From a virus, in the IMG/VR virus record IMGVR_UViG_3300009506_003033, positions 20,499 through 84,498 of that record: a DNA stretch of 64,000 nucleotides; one strand, given 5' to 3'. Of this stretch, positions 7,766-14,548 are shown one piece after another. The position numbers and the translations under genes are program-made. The notes under the pieces are model-generated. The model was not told where the DNA came from, ran no database searches, and saw nothing but the letters and a program-made list of their open reading frames with translations. Positions within the stretch are counted from its first letter, which is position 1. Each line of letters begins with the position of its first letter.

Positions 7766-9200
7766 CAAATTTGAATTGACGAACGTGGGACCGATTAAGG
7801 GGCAATTTTCAATCGATCTTTCTGCCGGGCCGGGATTGTACGAACTTCGCGGCGGGAAGGGCACCGGCAAGTCAACGATCCTCTCGGCATTGTCATTGAT
7901 CAGCGGCCACAAAGTCTCGCTGACGGTCTATGACGGAGAATTGTCTGGCCAAATCAAAGGATTTGGAGTCGTTGCCCCAGTCGGGAGTCGGAAGCGAAAG
8001 AAAGGTGAGCTGGAACTAGAGACGATCGACACGACGCGATGTGATCTTGGGGACTTAATCGACCCTGACGGCAAGACCGCGGAAACACGCGACGCGGCAC
8101 GAATCAAAGCGCTTGCAGCACTATCCAATCTCCGCATGGTGCCGTCCGATTTCTATGAACTAGTAGGCGGTCAACAGTCCTTTGATGAGTTGGGTGTCCA
8201 AGACTCAGATGATGCCGTGACAATGTGCGGACGAGTGAAGTCGGCAATAGAGGAACAAGCCCGCAGACATGAGTCACTTGCGGAACGAGAACAAGGTTAC
8301 GCGAAAGCCAACTCTGAACGTTGCGATGGAATCGATGTAAACAGTGAATACGATCCGAACATACTGGCTATGGCAGCAGAGACGGCCGCACGGGATCTAG
8401 TGCGATTGAAAGACGGGAGAGAACGACGGTTGACTGCAGAGAAACAACGCGCATCTGCCACCGAGGCACTAGCCAAGGCTACAGCCGACTACACGGGTCC
8501 GTCGGTGGAAGAAGCCGCAGCCAACGTAGAAAAGGCTACGGAGAAACGCGACAAATTGCGGGATCAATTGGTAAAAGCCGTAGCCAATCTGAGGATTGCC
8601 GAGGAAAAAGCAACCGCTGCCGAGCAGCATCACAGAACGACAGTTGCATGGCGTGTTACCCTCGCCGAAGAATTGCCGCCTGAAGTAATAGAGCAGCAGA
8701 TTGCGGAGGCACAGATTAAACTGGAAACAGCACGTGCCGATCAAGAAATGGGCGTGCGGATCCGAGACGCACTGCAAGCATCCGAACAAGCCGCGAAGCA
8801 CAAAAGAGCTGCGGAACAGGCCATTACTATCGCGAAAAGGTACCGCGCGATCGCTGGCAATGTCTGGGACGTGCTGACGTCTAAGTTGGCGACACACGAA
8901 CTGAAAATCGAATCGGTGGATGGATATCCCCGACTCGTGGTACAGCATCCCAAACGCGGTAAGACTGTGTACGATTGCGACAATGGACTTTCGGATGGCG
9001 AGCGAGTACGAGTGGCAATCGACGAAATGCTACCGCGGCTGAAATCTCCCGGACTGCTGCCGTTGCCTCAGAGAATCTGGCAAGATTTACCTCCGAAGGA
9101 CAGATCAGAAATCGCCAGATACGCCATGGAAAAGGGACTCTACGTATTCGCGGCGCAGGTGACGGATGATGACCTTGGAGTCTATCGTTATGAATCGTGA
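7752..9200 (+). CDS. SMC/RecF-like coiled-coil ATPase
   Basis: 482 residues. Walker A GGKGTGKST is at residues 34-42, a long Ala/Glu/Lys coiled coil spans roughly 190-400, and an ABC-type signature CDNGLSDGERVRV lies near the C-terminus, followed by a Walker-B-like IDEM. The domain order matches short RecF/SbcC-like phage ATPases. It sits between RecT and YqaJ and probably helps DNA end processing. Coordinates start at ATG 7752; the open frame to 7566 is a shadow over RecT. Confidence 0.75.
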   Translation: MTMNSKFELTNVGPIKGQFSIDLSAGPGLYELRGGKGTGKSTILSALSLISGHKVSLTVYDGELSGQIKGFGVVAPVGSRKRKKGELELETIDTTRCDLGDLIDPDGKTAETRDAARIKALAALSNLRMVPSDFYELVGGQQSFDELGVQDSDDAVTMCGRVKSAIEEQARRHESLAEREQGYAKANSERCDGIDVNSEYDPNILAMAAETAARDLVRLKDGRERRLTAEKQRASATEALAKATADYTGPSVEEAAANVEKATEKRDKLRDQLVKAVANLRIAEEKATAAEQHHRTTVAWRVTLAEELPPEVIEQQIAEAQIKLETARADQEMGVRIRDALQASEQAAKHKRAAEQAITIAKRYRAIAGNVWDVLTSKLATHELKIESVDGYPRLVVQHPKRGKTVYDCDNGLSDGERVRVAIDEMLPRLKSPGLLPLPQRIWQDLPPKDRSEIARYAMEKGLYVFAAQVTDDDLGVYRYES

Positions 9201-10056
9201 ACAATGGCTGACTGAACGTTTGGGTGGTATCGGAGCCAGCGAATCGGCCGCAATTCTCGGCTATGATCCATATCAATCTCCGTGGTCAATCTGGCAGAAG
9301 AAAGTTGATCAGGTCATCGAAGACGTTGACAGCGGTCCGATGGCCGAGTGGGGTCATCGTCACGAATCAGCGATTGCCCAGAAATTCTCCGAAGAGCATC
9401 CCGAATTCGAGATTCAGGATCCCGGAGATTATTACATCGAATGGGCAACCGGATTGTCTGTGCCGATGTTCTGCACGCCCGATCGTATTCTTTATCACGG
9501 CTCTGAGAAATCGGTGCTGGAATTGAAGTGTGCATGGTATGATCGGGCGAAAGAATTCGAGGATGATCTCCCGATTCATTATCGAATCCAGGTGACTCAT
9601 CAGATGCTTTGTCTCGGGATTGAACATGCCTACTACGCGGTACTTCTGAATGGCTATGATTTCCGCTGGTATCGCGAAGAACTGAATGAGAAATTCGCCC
9701 AAGCATTGGTGAAGAAGCTGACAGAATTCTGGGAATTGGTCCAATCGAAGACGGCCCCGGCGACAGACTGGCGGAACGGAACGAAGCAAGCCATCGTCGC
9801 CCATTATGGAGTCGCTGACGTCACCATCGAACTGCCAGAACGAATGGCAACAGTCGACTCAGAGCGAGAGCGACTCAAGTCGCAGAGAGCTGATATCGAT
9901 CGAAAAATCAAAGCCTACGACAACGAAATCAGGGCAGCACTCGGTGAGGCGACAACCGGCGTGCTTCCAGACGGACAGACGGCGTTGACATGGGCACCGA
10001 GGAAAGACGGCGTTAGGATACTCGGACGCAAGACACTCCAAAGAGAGGCATGCTGA
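9190..10056 (+). CDS. YqaJ-type viral recombinase (exonuclease)
   Basis: 288 residues from ATG 9190. GIGASESAAILGYDPYQSPW, GHRHESAIAQ, then CTPDRIL and VLELKCA give the lambda-exonuclease/YqaJ active site (E, D, ExK). It is predicted to resect dsDNA ends to load RecT. The tail (residues 205-260) is coiled-coil. It overlaps the ATPase by 11 bp. Confidence 0.85.
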   Translation: MNREQWLTERLGGIGASESAAILGYDPYQSPWSIWQKKVDQVIEDVDSGPMAEWGHRHESAIAQKFSEEHPEFEIQDPGDYYIEWATGLSVPMFCTPDRILYHGSEKSVLELKCAWYDRAKEFEDDLPIHYRIQVTHQMLCLGIEHAYYAVLLNGYDFRWYREELNEKFAQALVKKLTEFWELVQSKTAPATDWRNGTKQAIVAHYGVADVTIELPERMATVDSERERLKSQRADIDRKIKAYDNEIRAALGEATTGVLPDGQTALTWAPRKDGVRILGRKTLQREAC

Positions 10057-10610
10057 TGCAAAAGCGTACCACTCGTTGCACGGCATGCGGAAGAATATTT
10101 GCCGTGGATGCACGTCGAAACAACGAGGGAATCCCCATCCGTGAGAGGCGAGAAGCCGTTCCGGGTACGTCCTATGCTGTCCTGTGGTGCCCTTGGTGCC
10201 ATGAGGCGAGTGGCTGGAATGGGAAGCATCAGACGATTGCAGCACTGAAACGATACGCATCGATGCTCGTGAACGCAACTGTGAAGAATGCGGCTGTTCG
10301 GCCTGATGGCAGAGTCGAATGCGTGACCTGCGGATTGCTGCTAGACCGAGACGACAACCGCGTAAACGCCGGCCACTGCGCCCCACAACTCCAGTCCACC
10401 AGTTATTACTACGACCAAAGGTGTATCAGGGTCCAGTGCGCAGCGTGCAACTGTGCCCGCGGTGGAATGCAATATGAATTCTCACAAGTGATCATTGCCG
10501 AGGAAGGTGAGGAATTCTGGAATGAGGTGCTGGACGCAAAAAACCGCAAAGATGTTCCATCCGTGACAGTTGGAGAACTTAGGGAAGTGATCAATCAGTA
10601 CGACAGGTGA
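10056..10610 (+). CDS. NinG/HNH-like zinc nuclease, probable
   Basis: 184 residues with CTACG near the start, CPWCHEASGW, then CVTCGLLLDRDDNRVNAGHC and RVQCAACNCARGG. The last two mimic the NinG/Rap arrangement (CxxC, N-x-GHC, CxxC with following residues), a junction or recombination endonuclease. It lies next to the exonuclease-annealase module. Start 10056 is preferred to 10050 on SD spacing. Confidence 0.6.
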   Translation: MQKRTTRCTACGRIFAVDARRNNEGIPIRERREAVPGTSYAVLWCPWCHEASGWNGKHQTIAALKRYASMLVNATVKNAAVRPDGRVECVTCGLLLDRDDNRVNAGHCAPQLQSTSYYYDQRCIRVQCAACNCARGGMQYEFSQVIIAEEGEEFWNEVLDAKNRKDVPSVTVGELREVINQYDR

Positions 10611-10701
10611 ATCCGTGCTTCCCCATCGCTGTAAACACGTTGCGACGCATCGCACTTATGTCGTTGGTCGCGAGTATGTCTGCTTTTTCAAGGAATGTAA
10701 A

Positions 10702-10923
10702 ATGACGATGGTACAAGAGATTATTCGACGCCTGGAACATTACGGATATACATCACCAGGTGGGTTCAACCTCGCCGCAGACATCCTCGAATTGGCTGCG
10801 CATGAATCCGATAACCGGACGAATCGCGCAGACGATGCGATGCGAATACCTGACATGATCGGCGACACAGCGCGGATGCTGCGAGAAATGGCGCAGGCAC
10901 ATATCGATCGAATTTTAGGATAG
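10702..10923 (+). CDS. Hypothetical protein, 73 aa
   Basis: Not recognised; helical, MTMVQEIIRRLEHYGYTSP then RIPDMIGDTARMLREMAQ. AAGGA precedes ATG 10702. The frame is open to a GTG at 10615, which would add 29 residues with three cysteines; that longer form cannot be excluded. Confidence 0.55.
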   Translation: MTMVQEIIRRLEHYGYTSPGGFNLAADILELAAHESDNRTNRADDAMRIPDMIGDTARMLREMAQAHIDRILG

Positions 10924-10958
10924 GGCCAGTCCGGTTGCCGCTGGGCCCGTTTTGTTGT
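10923..10958 (+). terminator. Terminator-like hairpin
   Basis: GGGCCAG pairs with CTGGGCCC, followed by GTTTTGTTGTTG, immediately at the stop of the 73-residue gene. A similar structure follows the MazG-like gene. Confidence 0.6.
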
Positions 10959-10990
10959 TGCCCGGTTGTTGCCCGGATGGGAGCTGAACG

Positions 10991-11302
10991 ATGGAAACGA
11001 TCGAAACCTACACGTTTGAATCTAGAATGGCAGACGAACGTAGCAGGCAAATTCGGAAGTGGGGCGAGCAAACGCACTCCGGACATGCATGGATAGCGAT
11101 ACTTGTCGAGGAAGTCGGCGAATTTGCGAAAGCTGTCAACGAGGAAAAACTATCTGGTGCTTTGGATGAACTAGTCCAGATAGCTGCGGTGGCCAAGGCC
11201 GCGTGGGAAATGGCAACAGAGAAGCGAGGAATTCTTGAGCCAATCTGGGGCGAATGCTTGCAGACGCCAGCTGATGCAGACTTGACAACGACGCCGGATT
11301 GA
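10991..11302 (+). CDS. MazG-like nucleotide pyrophosphohydrolase-related protein
   Basis: 103 residues. DERSRQIRKWGEQTHS, then ILVEEVGEFAKAV, then ALDELVQIAAVAKAAW gives the EExxE and (E/D)E helices of the all-alpha MazG/dUTPase fold; the third motif has D instead of E. It may hydrolyse NTPs or ppGpp-like alarmones; activity is not shown by sequence. It stands between two related hairpin terminators. Confidence 0.7.
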   Translation: METIETYTFESRMADERSRQIRKWGEQTHSGHAWIAILVEEVGEFAKAVNEEKLSGALDELVQIAAVAKAAWEMATEKRGILEPIWGECLQTPADADLTTTPD

Positions 11303-11355
11303 GCAAAAATCATGGCTTCGTCAACACAGACCAAAACGCCAGATGCGTTTAGATA

Positions 11356-11400
11356 GGGCCGCTGTCCGGGTTCGCCCGGCACGCGGCCCGCTTTGTTGTT
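11356..11400 (+). terminator. Hairpin terminator with UUCG loop
   Basis: GGGCCGC pairs with GCGGCCC, then an internal loop and CCGGG-TTCG-CCCGG, followed by GCTTTGTTGTTG. About 50 bp past the MazG-like stop. Its tail matches the hairpin at 10923. Confidence 0.75.
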
Positions 11401-11456
11401 GTTCGGAGGGAGGTGATAATCTTGAACCCCACCGCTATACCAGGTGGCTTGTGATC

Positions 11457-11502
11457 GCGGGGCAGTGCCCCGCTTTACAGACTGATCGACTGTGTGTATA
11501 AT
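11457..11502 (+). promoter_or_regulatory. Insulating hairpin plus promoter
   Basis: Hairpin GCGGGGC-agt-GCCCCGC (11457-11473) abuts TTTACA 11474-11479, 17-bp spacer, TATAAT 11497-11502. Just upstream (11408-11418) is a near-perfect anti-SD complement, GGAGGTGAT, followed by a very short frame with a TTG start. The promoter drives the structured RNA at 11509. Confidence 0.65.
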
Positions 11503-11508
11503 TCAGGT

Positions 11509-11640
11509 GCCAAAAGTCACATGGAAGACAAAGCAATGTCACAAGACCCTCAAACCCGCAGCGGCCAGATGGATGAACCATCGGGTCGCATTGCTTCGGC
11601 CCTGGCAGGCCGCCGCGGGTCTGGGGGTCTTTCTTTGTCT
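11509..11640 (+). ncRNA. Structured RNA, copy 3 (same architecture)
   Basis: Downstream of the promoter: strand TGCCA (11508-11512), strand AGCAATG (11532-11538), terminator 5' arms AGACCC, ACCCGC and GCGGCC (11544-11566), loop strands CATTGCT (11589-11595) and TGGCA (11603-11607), 3' arms GGCCGC, GCGGGT and GGGTCT (11608-11630), then TTCTTTG. The helix order is the same as in the 3.2, 14.4 and 26.8 kb units, but there is no clear primary-sequence match. An open frame also runs through it. Confidence 0.45.
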
Positions 11641-11661
11641 TCTCTAGACGAGGCCCCGCAA

Positions 11662-11775
11662 GTGATGATCGATGTCGCCGATCTGGTGGACTGCTTGCCG
11701 CTAGAGCATGCTACTGAAATGTCCATCTGGTTGCGAAATGCGGCCGAATATGTCGCTGGATTGTCACGAAGGTGA
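11662..11775 (+). CDS. Possible small protein, 37 aa
   Basis: VMIDVADLVDCLPLEHATEM and following residues look like a short helical protein. The same frame is open upstream to 11494 (ATG 11536 has a GGAAG site), but that part overlaps the terminator-like hairpin, so only the C-terminal section is credible. Function unknown. Confidence 0.35.
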   Translation: MMIDVADLVDCLPLEHATEMSIWLRNAAEYVAGLSRR

Positions 11776-11803
11776 AGCACAGCCCGGCCCAGATCCCAGC
11801 CGG

Positions 11804-12037
11804 TTAAGGCCACGACTCAGCGAGCCAAAATGGGACGGCAGCCCCGCAGGTAACTTCGGGTGCGATAAAATCCAGGCCATAGCCACGCAAATACTCGGCC
11901 ACCATCGAGGGCTTGCGGTAGCGTTGGCCGTTAGCTGGAAGGCTATTAAGGTTTCTACCATGACTTCCTAAAAGATCATGCCCGAGGCGATCTATGATTT
12001 CTGGCGGGACAGTTATAGCCTTCCAGTCAACGGCCAC
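11804..12037 (-). CDS. Isolated minus-strand frame, possible gene relic
   Basis: In a stretch (11776-12153) with no credible plus-strand gene, the minus strand encodes VAVDWKAITVPPEIIDRLG, then NGQRYRKPSMVAEYLRGYG, ending FWLAESWP. The frame is open to 12077 without an ATG; GTG 12037 lacks a good ribosome site. Composition is protein-like. It may be a truncated captured gene or chance. Confidence 0.3.
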   Translation of the reverse strand: MAVDWKAITVPPEIIDRLGHDLLGSHGRNLNSLPANGQRYRKPSMVAEYLRGYGLDFIAPEVTCGAAVPFWLAESWP

Positions 12038-12153
12038 GTCGGATTCGTGGAAGGACCCTTTGTTGGGCGGTTGGATACCACGTTAAAAACACGGAGCGGG
12101 CTAGGGGATTTTGCGCAAAGATTTACCGAATCTGATTTCTGAGGACGTTATCC

Positions 12154-12537
12154 GTGTCACGCCATAGACGTCAAACAAAGAACCAACATCGCAACAGTGA
12201 TAACGAATCGTATCGCAAAGCACTCGGTCATACACAACGTTCTGGTATTTCTCGCAACGAAAACTTCCACGTCGCCACAACGCATGTCGCAATTTTTCCG
12301 ACTCTTGTGAGACGTAATCGGCAGACACAGGAAACCGTTTCGGAATCTGACAACGGTTTGATTTCTTTGAAAGAAAACCAGAAACCGAACCGCAACTTCG
12401 AGATTCGGGATCTGGCCAACAAAACGGTTGAATACTGTATTCAACGGCTGAAGACCATGGATATGGACGCCATGTCAGTACGCCGATTTTTCCAGTACTT
12501 GGCCGAGGTTTGTGACGACGTAACCAACGACAGGTGA
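12154..12537 (+). CDS. Hypothetical protein, 127 aa
   Basis: Basic, polar N-terminal half (MSRHRRQTKNQHRN) and helical C-terminal half ending EVCDDVTNDR, which is encoded by the duplicated junction repeat. Not recognised. Confidence 0.45.
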   Translation: MSRHRRQTKNQHRNSDNESYRKALGHTQRSGISRNENFHVATTHVAIFPTLVRRNRQTQETVSESDNGLISLKENQKPNRNFEIRDLANKTVEYCIQRLKTMDMDAMSVRRFFQYLAEVCDDVTNDR

Positions 12538-12541
12538 GACA

Positions 12542-12742
12542 GTGACTACAGAATCCGCTAAATCTGAAACTCAGCAGGCTGAGCATGTTCTCGATGGTGC
12601 TGACATGAATCAGGATCTCCACCAGCTGATTGGCTACGTGTGGTCTTGTGGTGCGGAATCGCCGGACTTTCCAGTATCACAACTGTTGGAGCTTGCACGA
12701 TGTTTTCTTTGCAAAATACCGACCATTAACCGAGGTTTGTGA
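12542..12742 (+). CDS. Hypothetical protein, 66 aa, GTG start
   Basis: MTTESAKSETQQAEHVLDGA then DLHQLIGYVWSCGAE. Not recognised. GTG 12542 follows the repeat-borne AGGTGAG. A second repeat copy lies just at its stop, suggesting the gene arose or was inserted between repeats. Confidence 0.5.
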   Translation: MTTESAKSETQQAEHVLDGADMNQDLHQLIGYVWSCGAESPDFPVSQLLELARCFLCKIPTINRGL

Positions 12743-12768
12743 CGACGTAACCAACGACGGATGCCCCG

Positions 12769-12954
12769 ATGGACGAATGTGAACTCTGCGGAGATACAGA
12801 TTTTGATCATCATAAGTGTGTTCAATGTGGCAGGGTTATTTGTACTGAATGTTGTGAATGGTGTCATGATGAAGATGACGAACCGAGTGGTGAATGGTTT
12901 TGTACTGAATGTATTGAAGCAGCAATTGTTGACGACTTAACCAACGACAGGTGA
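12769..12954 (+). CDS. Cysteine-rich zinc-finger protein (RING/B-box-like)
   Basis: 61 residues: CELCGDTDFDHHKCVQCGRV, CTECCEWCHDED, then FCTECIEA. The Cys/His spacing fits a two-zinc treble-clef or RING-like finger. The C-terminus VDDLTNDR comes from the junction repeat. Target unknown. Confidence 0.6.
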   Translation: MDECELCGDTDFDHHKCVQCGRVICTECCEWCHDEDDEPSGEWFCTECIEAAIVDDLTNDR

Positions 12955-12958
12955 GACG

Positions 12959-13246
12959 ATGATTCAACCACTGACACTGGAAGAGGAGATTAACTTGCTT
13001 CCACCGCTGACACCGGAGGAACAAGCGGTATGTGACTCGATTGACTTCAATGCGATCATTGCCAAAATGCACGCAATGATGCCACCGGAAGAACGTCCGA
13101 AATGGCAAGTAATAGATGATCGTGGTGGCTCAATTAAACTGTTCTTCAAGGAAAGTGATGCGTACGACGATGCCACAGAACGCAACTACCGCGCAGGCAA
13201 CTATGGAGTCTATGCTAGATACCATGTAATCCGATACGTAACATAA
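12959..13246 (+). CDS. Hypothetical protein, 95 aa
   Basis: Not recognised. Acidic Pro-rich N-terminus (LTLEEEINLLPPLTPEEQ), then a small alpha/beta part ending RNYRAGNYGVYARYHVIRYV. Ribosome site AGGTGAG from the junction repeat. Confidence 0.55.
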   Translation: MIQPLTLEEEINLLPPLTPEEQAVCDSIDFNAIIAKMHAMMPPEERPKWQVIDDRGGSIKLFFKESDAYDDATERNYRAGNYGVYARYHVIRYVT

Positions 13247-13264
13247 TCGACGATAGGTGAGATG

Positions 13265-13462
13265 ATGGAATCGTATACACATGGTACTTGGGAATCAGCC
13301 ATACAATTTGTAATGGAACACATTGACGATTTTCGGAACGGCCGGACAGATGTATATGTTGCTGGACGAAAGAGACGGCTGAGACTTACTTCAAGTCAAT
13401 TGGCTGAACTTATCTGCCTGGCGGAATGGAGACTGGAACAATGCCAAAAGTCAGTGACATGA
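13265..13462 (+). CDS. Hypothetical protein, 65 aa
   Basis: Not recognised. HGTWESAIQFVMEHIDDF, RKRRLRLTSSQLAELICLAEW. ATG 13265 is preferred to 13262 for spacing from AGGTGA. It overlaps the next gene. Confidence 0.5.
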   Translation: MESYTHGTWESAIQFVMEHIDDFRNGRTDVYVAGRKRRLRLTSSQLAELICLAEWRLEQCQKSVT

Positions 13463-13734
13463 CCAGCGAAGAATTGGCGCGGCTGATTGATGAGCGATTT
13501 AAGATTGCCGTAGATGATTTGGTGAAGCACGGAGAATCTGTGGGCCGAGCGTTTTTATTGCAGCAAGTGAATCAGTTGCGAGAAGAGATTCGCACTACGA
13601 ACGAGCGGCTGGACAAAGCGGCCAAGGTATTCGATCACCTGAAAAACGCAGTCAGCGAGCACGATCAGTGGTTGCATTCGATGAGACATCAGGCGGCGCC
13701 GGCCGAGATATCCAAAGATTTGGGCTCGGGATGA
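13441..13734 (+). CDS. Coiled-coil protein, 97 aa
   Basis: MPKVSDMTSEELARLIDERF, then LLQQVNQLREEIRTTNERLD, a clear amphipathic coiled coil. ATG 13441 has GGAG upstream; 13426 is the alternative. Function unknown. Confidence 0.55.
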   Translation: MPKVSDMTSEELARLIDERFKIAVDDLVKHGESVGRAFLLQQVNQLREEIRTTNERLDKAAKVFDHLKNAVSEHDQWLHSMRHQAAPAEISKDLGSG

Positions 13735-13768
13735 ACACCGGCGCCGTTTTTTTCAAAGAGAGCGTGTC

Positions 13769-13960
13769 ATGAAAGAACAGTCAGATCGACGAATCCAACG
13801 ACATCCAATCGCGCCGAAGCGAGACAGGCAGGCAATTGCCACAAAGGCCATTCGACGCCGGGCGATCGAAGAAGGTTGGAACGTGCGGCCAGTCGACTTG
13901 GGCACCGAAGGTGTGATATTGGCTGCATGGGGGACGATCGAACGAGGACTCAAGAAATGA
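13769..13960 (+). CDS. Small basic protein, 63 aa
   Basis: MKEQSDRRIQRHPIAPKRDR then AIATKAIRRRAIEEGW. Very basic; nucleic-acid binding is plausible. It overlaps the next start as ATGA. Confidence 0.5.
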   Translation: MKEQSDRRIQRHPIAPKRDRQAIATKAIRRRAIEEGWNVRPVDLGTEGVILAAWGTIERGLKK

Positions 13961-14178
13961 CGAACGAGTGCAGTAACCCGATTGATGATCGTAGGGATGA
14001 TTGGTGGACTTGGACGGGTGAATCGACTTGCGGATGTGAATGCAAATGGGTGCCACTGATAGGAATAGATTTTCCACCGATCGTGAGCCAGGTTCCACCG
14101 AAAGAAATCTGCGTGAAGCCGGGAGAGACAAGTCTGTGGCAGATTACAAAGACGAGACGTCGCAGAAGAAGCCGCTGA
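13957..14178 (+). CDS. Hypothetical protein, 73 aa
   Basis: MTNECSNPIDDRRDDWWTWT, then a CGCEC cluster and a basic C-terminus KTRRRRRSR. Overlaps upstream by ATGA. Not recognised. Confidence 0.5.
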   Translation: MTNECSNPIDDRRDDWWTWTGESTCGCECKWVPLIGIDFPPIVSQVPPKEICVKPGETSLWQITKTRRRRRSR

Positions 14179-14273
14179 TACCAATTCAAAATCTGGCAGC
14201 AATGATACTGTTATCATGTTGTATGTGGGGTTTTGTTGGTTTGATCATAGCATCGATATTATTGATGCTGTAG
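14142..14273 (+). CDS. Small single-pass membrane protein, 43 aa
   Basis: From GTG 14142: VADYKDETSQKKPLIPIQNL, then a hydrophobic run of about 22 residues (MILLSCCMWGFVGLIIASIL). The frame opens earlier at 14040. Holin-like size, but that is speculation. Confidence 0.45.
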   Translation, partial: DYKDETSQKKPLIPIQNLAAMILLSCCMWGFVGLIIASILLML

Positions 14274-14343
14274 AAGACACCTTGTAGGTGTATCCGTGGT
14301 CAAGCGGTTTTAGGGAGGCTGCTTGGCCAGGGTAGACGAAGCC

Positions 14344-14383
14344 GTGGCGGCGGAGTGGTGTCCGCCGCCACATTTTTCGTTTT
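14344..14383 (+). terminator. Strong intrinsic terminator
   Basis: GTGGCGGCGGA-gtggtg-TCCGCCGCCAC, an 11-bp perfect stem, then ATTTTTCGTTTT. It ends the small-gene operon and insulates the promoter at 14389. Confidence 0.9.
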
Positions 14384-14388
14384 GAATA

Positions 14389-14416
14389 TTGACACACCCG
14401 ATCCGGTGATTATGAT
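14389..14416 (+). promoter_or_regulatory. Sigma70-type promoter of the structured RNA
   Basis: TTGACA 14389-14394, 16-bp spacer, TATGAT 14411-14416. Predicted transcription start about 14423. Confidence 0.8.
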
Positions 14417-14422
14417 GGGTGG

Positions 14423-14536
14423 TAGCGGAGCCCAACCCGCAGATGAAACCTACGAAGTGACTAACGCCTTTCATTGCGACGGTGGGCTCCGTAGGTGCCC
14501 GTTGGGAACCGTCGCAGTGAGAGGCGTTGTTTTGTT
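14423..14536 (+). ncRNA. Structured RNA or leader, copy 1 (family type member)
   Basis: Helices: x CCCAAC 14431-14436 with GTTGGG 14501-14506; y ACCTACG 14448-14454 with CGTAGGT 14490-14496; terminator stem AACGCCT 14463-14469 and GCGACGGT 14476-14483 with ACCGTCGC 14508-14515 and AGGCGTT 14522-14528, then GTTTTGTT. x and y close inside the terminator loop (pseudoknot). A competing 8-bp helix joins 14426-14433 and 14484-14491, which could switch the fold. It is either a free RNA or an attenuator for the helicase gene at 14549. Confidence 0.65.
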
Positions 14537-14548
14537 AATCACACCCCA

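Larger units (their letters stand above)
12503..12962 (+). repeat. Gene-junction direct repeat, three copies
   Basis: Copies at 12503-12540, 12730-12758 and 12926-12958 share GACGACgTAACCAACGACaGG; two continue as TGAGAC and supply both a C-terminal VTNDR/LTNDR and the ribosome site AGGTGAG of the next gene. A shortened copy, CGACGATAGGTGAGATG, is at 13249. Confidence 0.8.

Noticed and set aside
8469-8948. 159-residue minus ORF inside the SMC-like gene
   Set aside because: Shadow of the coiled-coil region, no start context or domain.
14495-14548. GTG 14495 as helicase start
   Set aside because: It lies inside the terminator-like hairpin with no SD; ATG 14549 is a better match to the protein family N-terminus.
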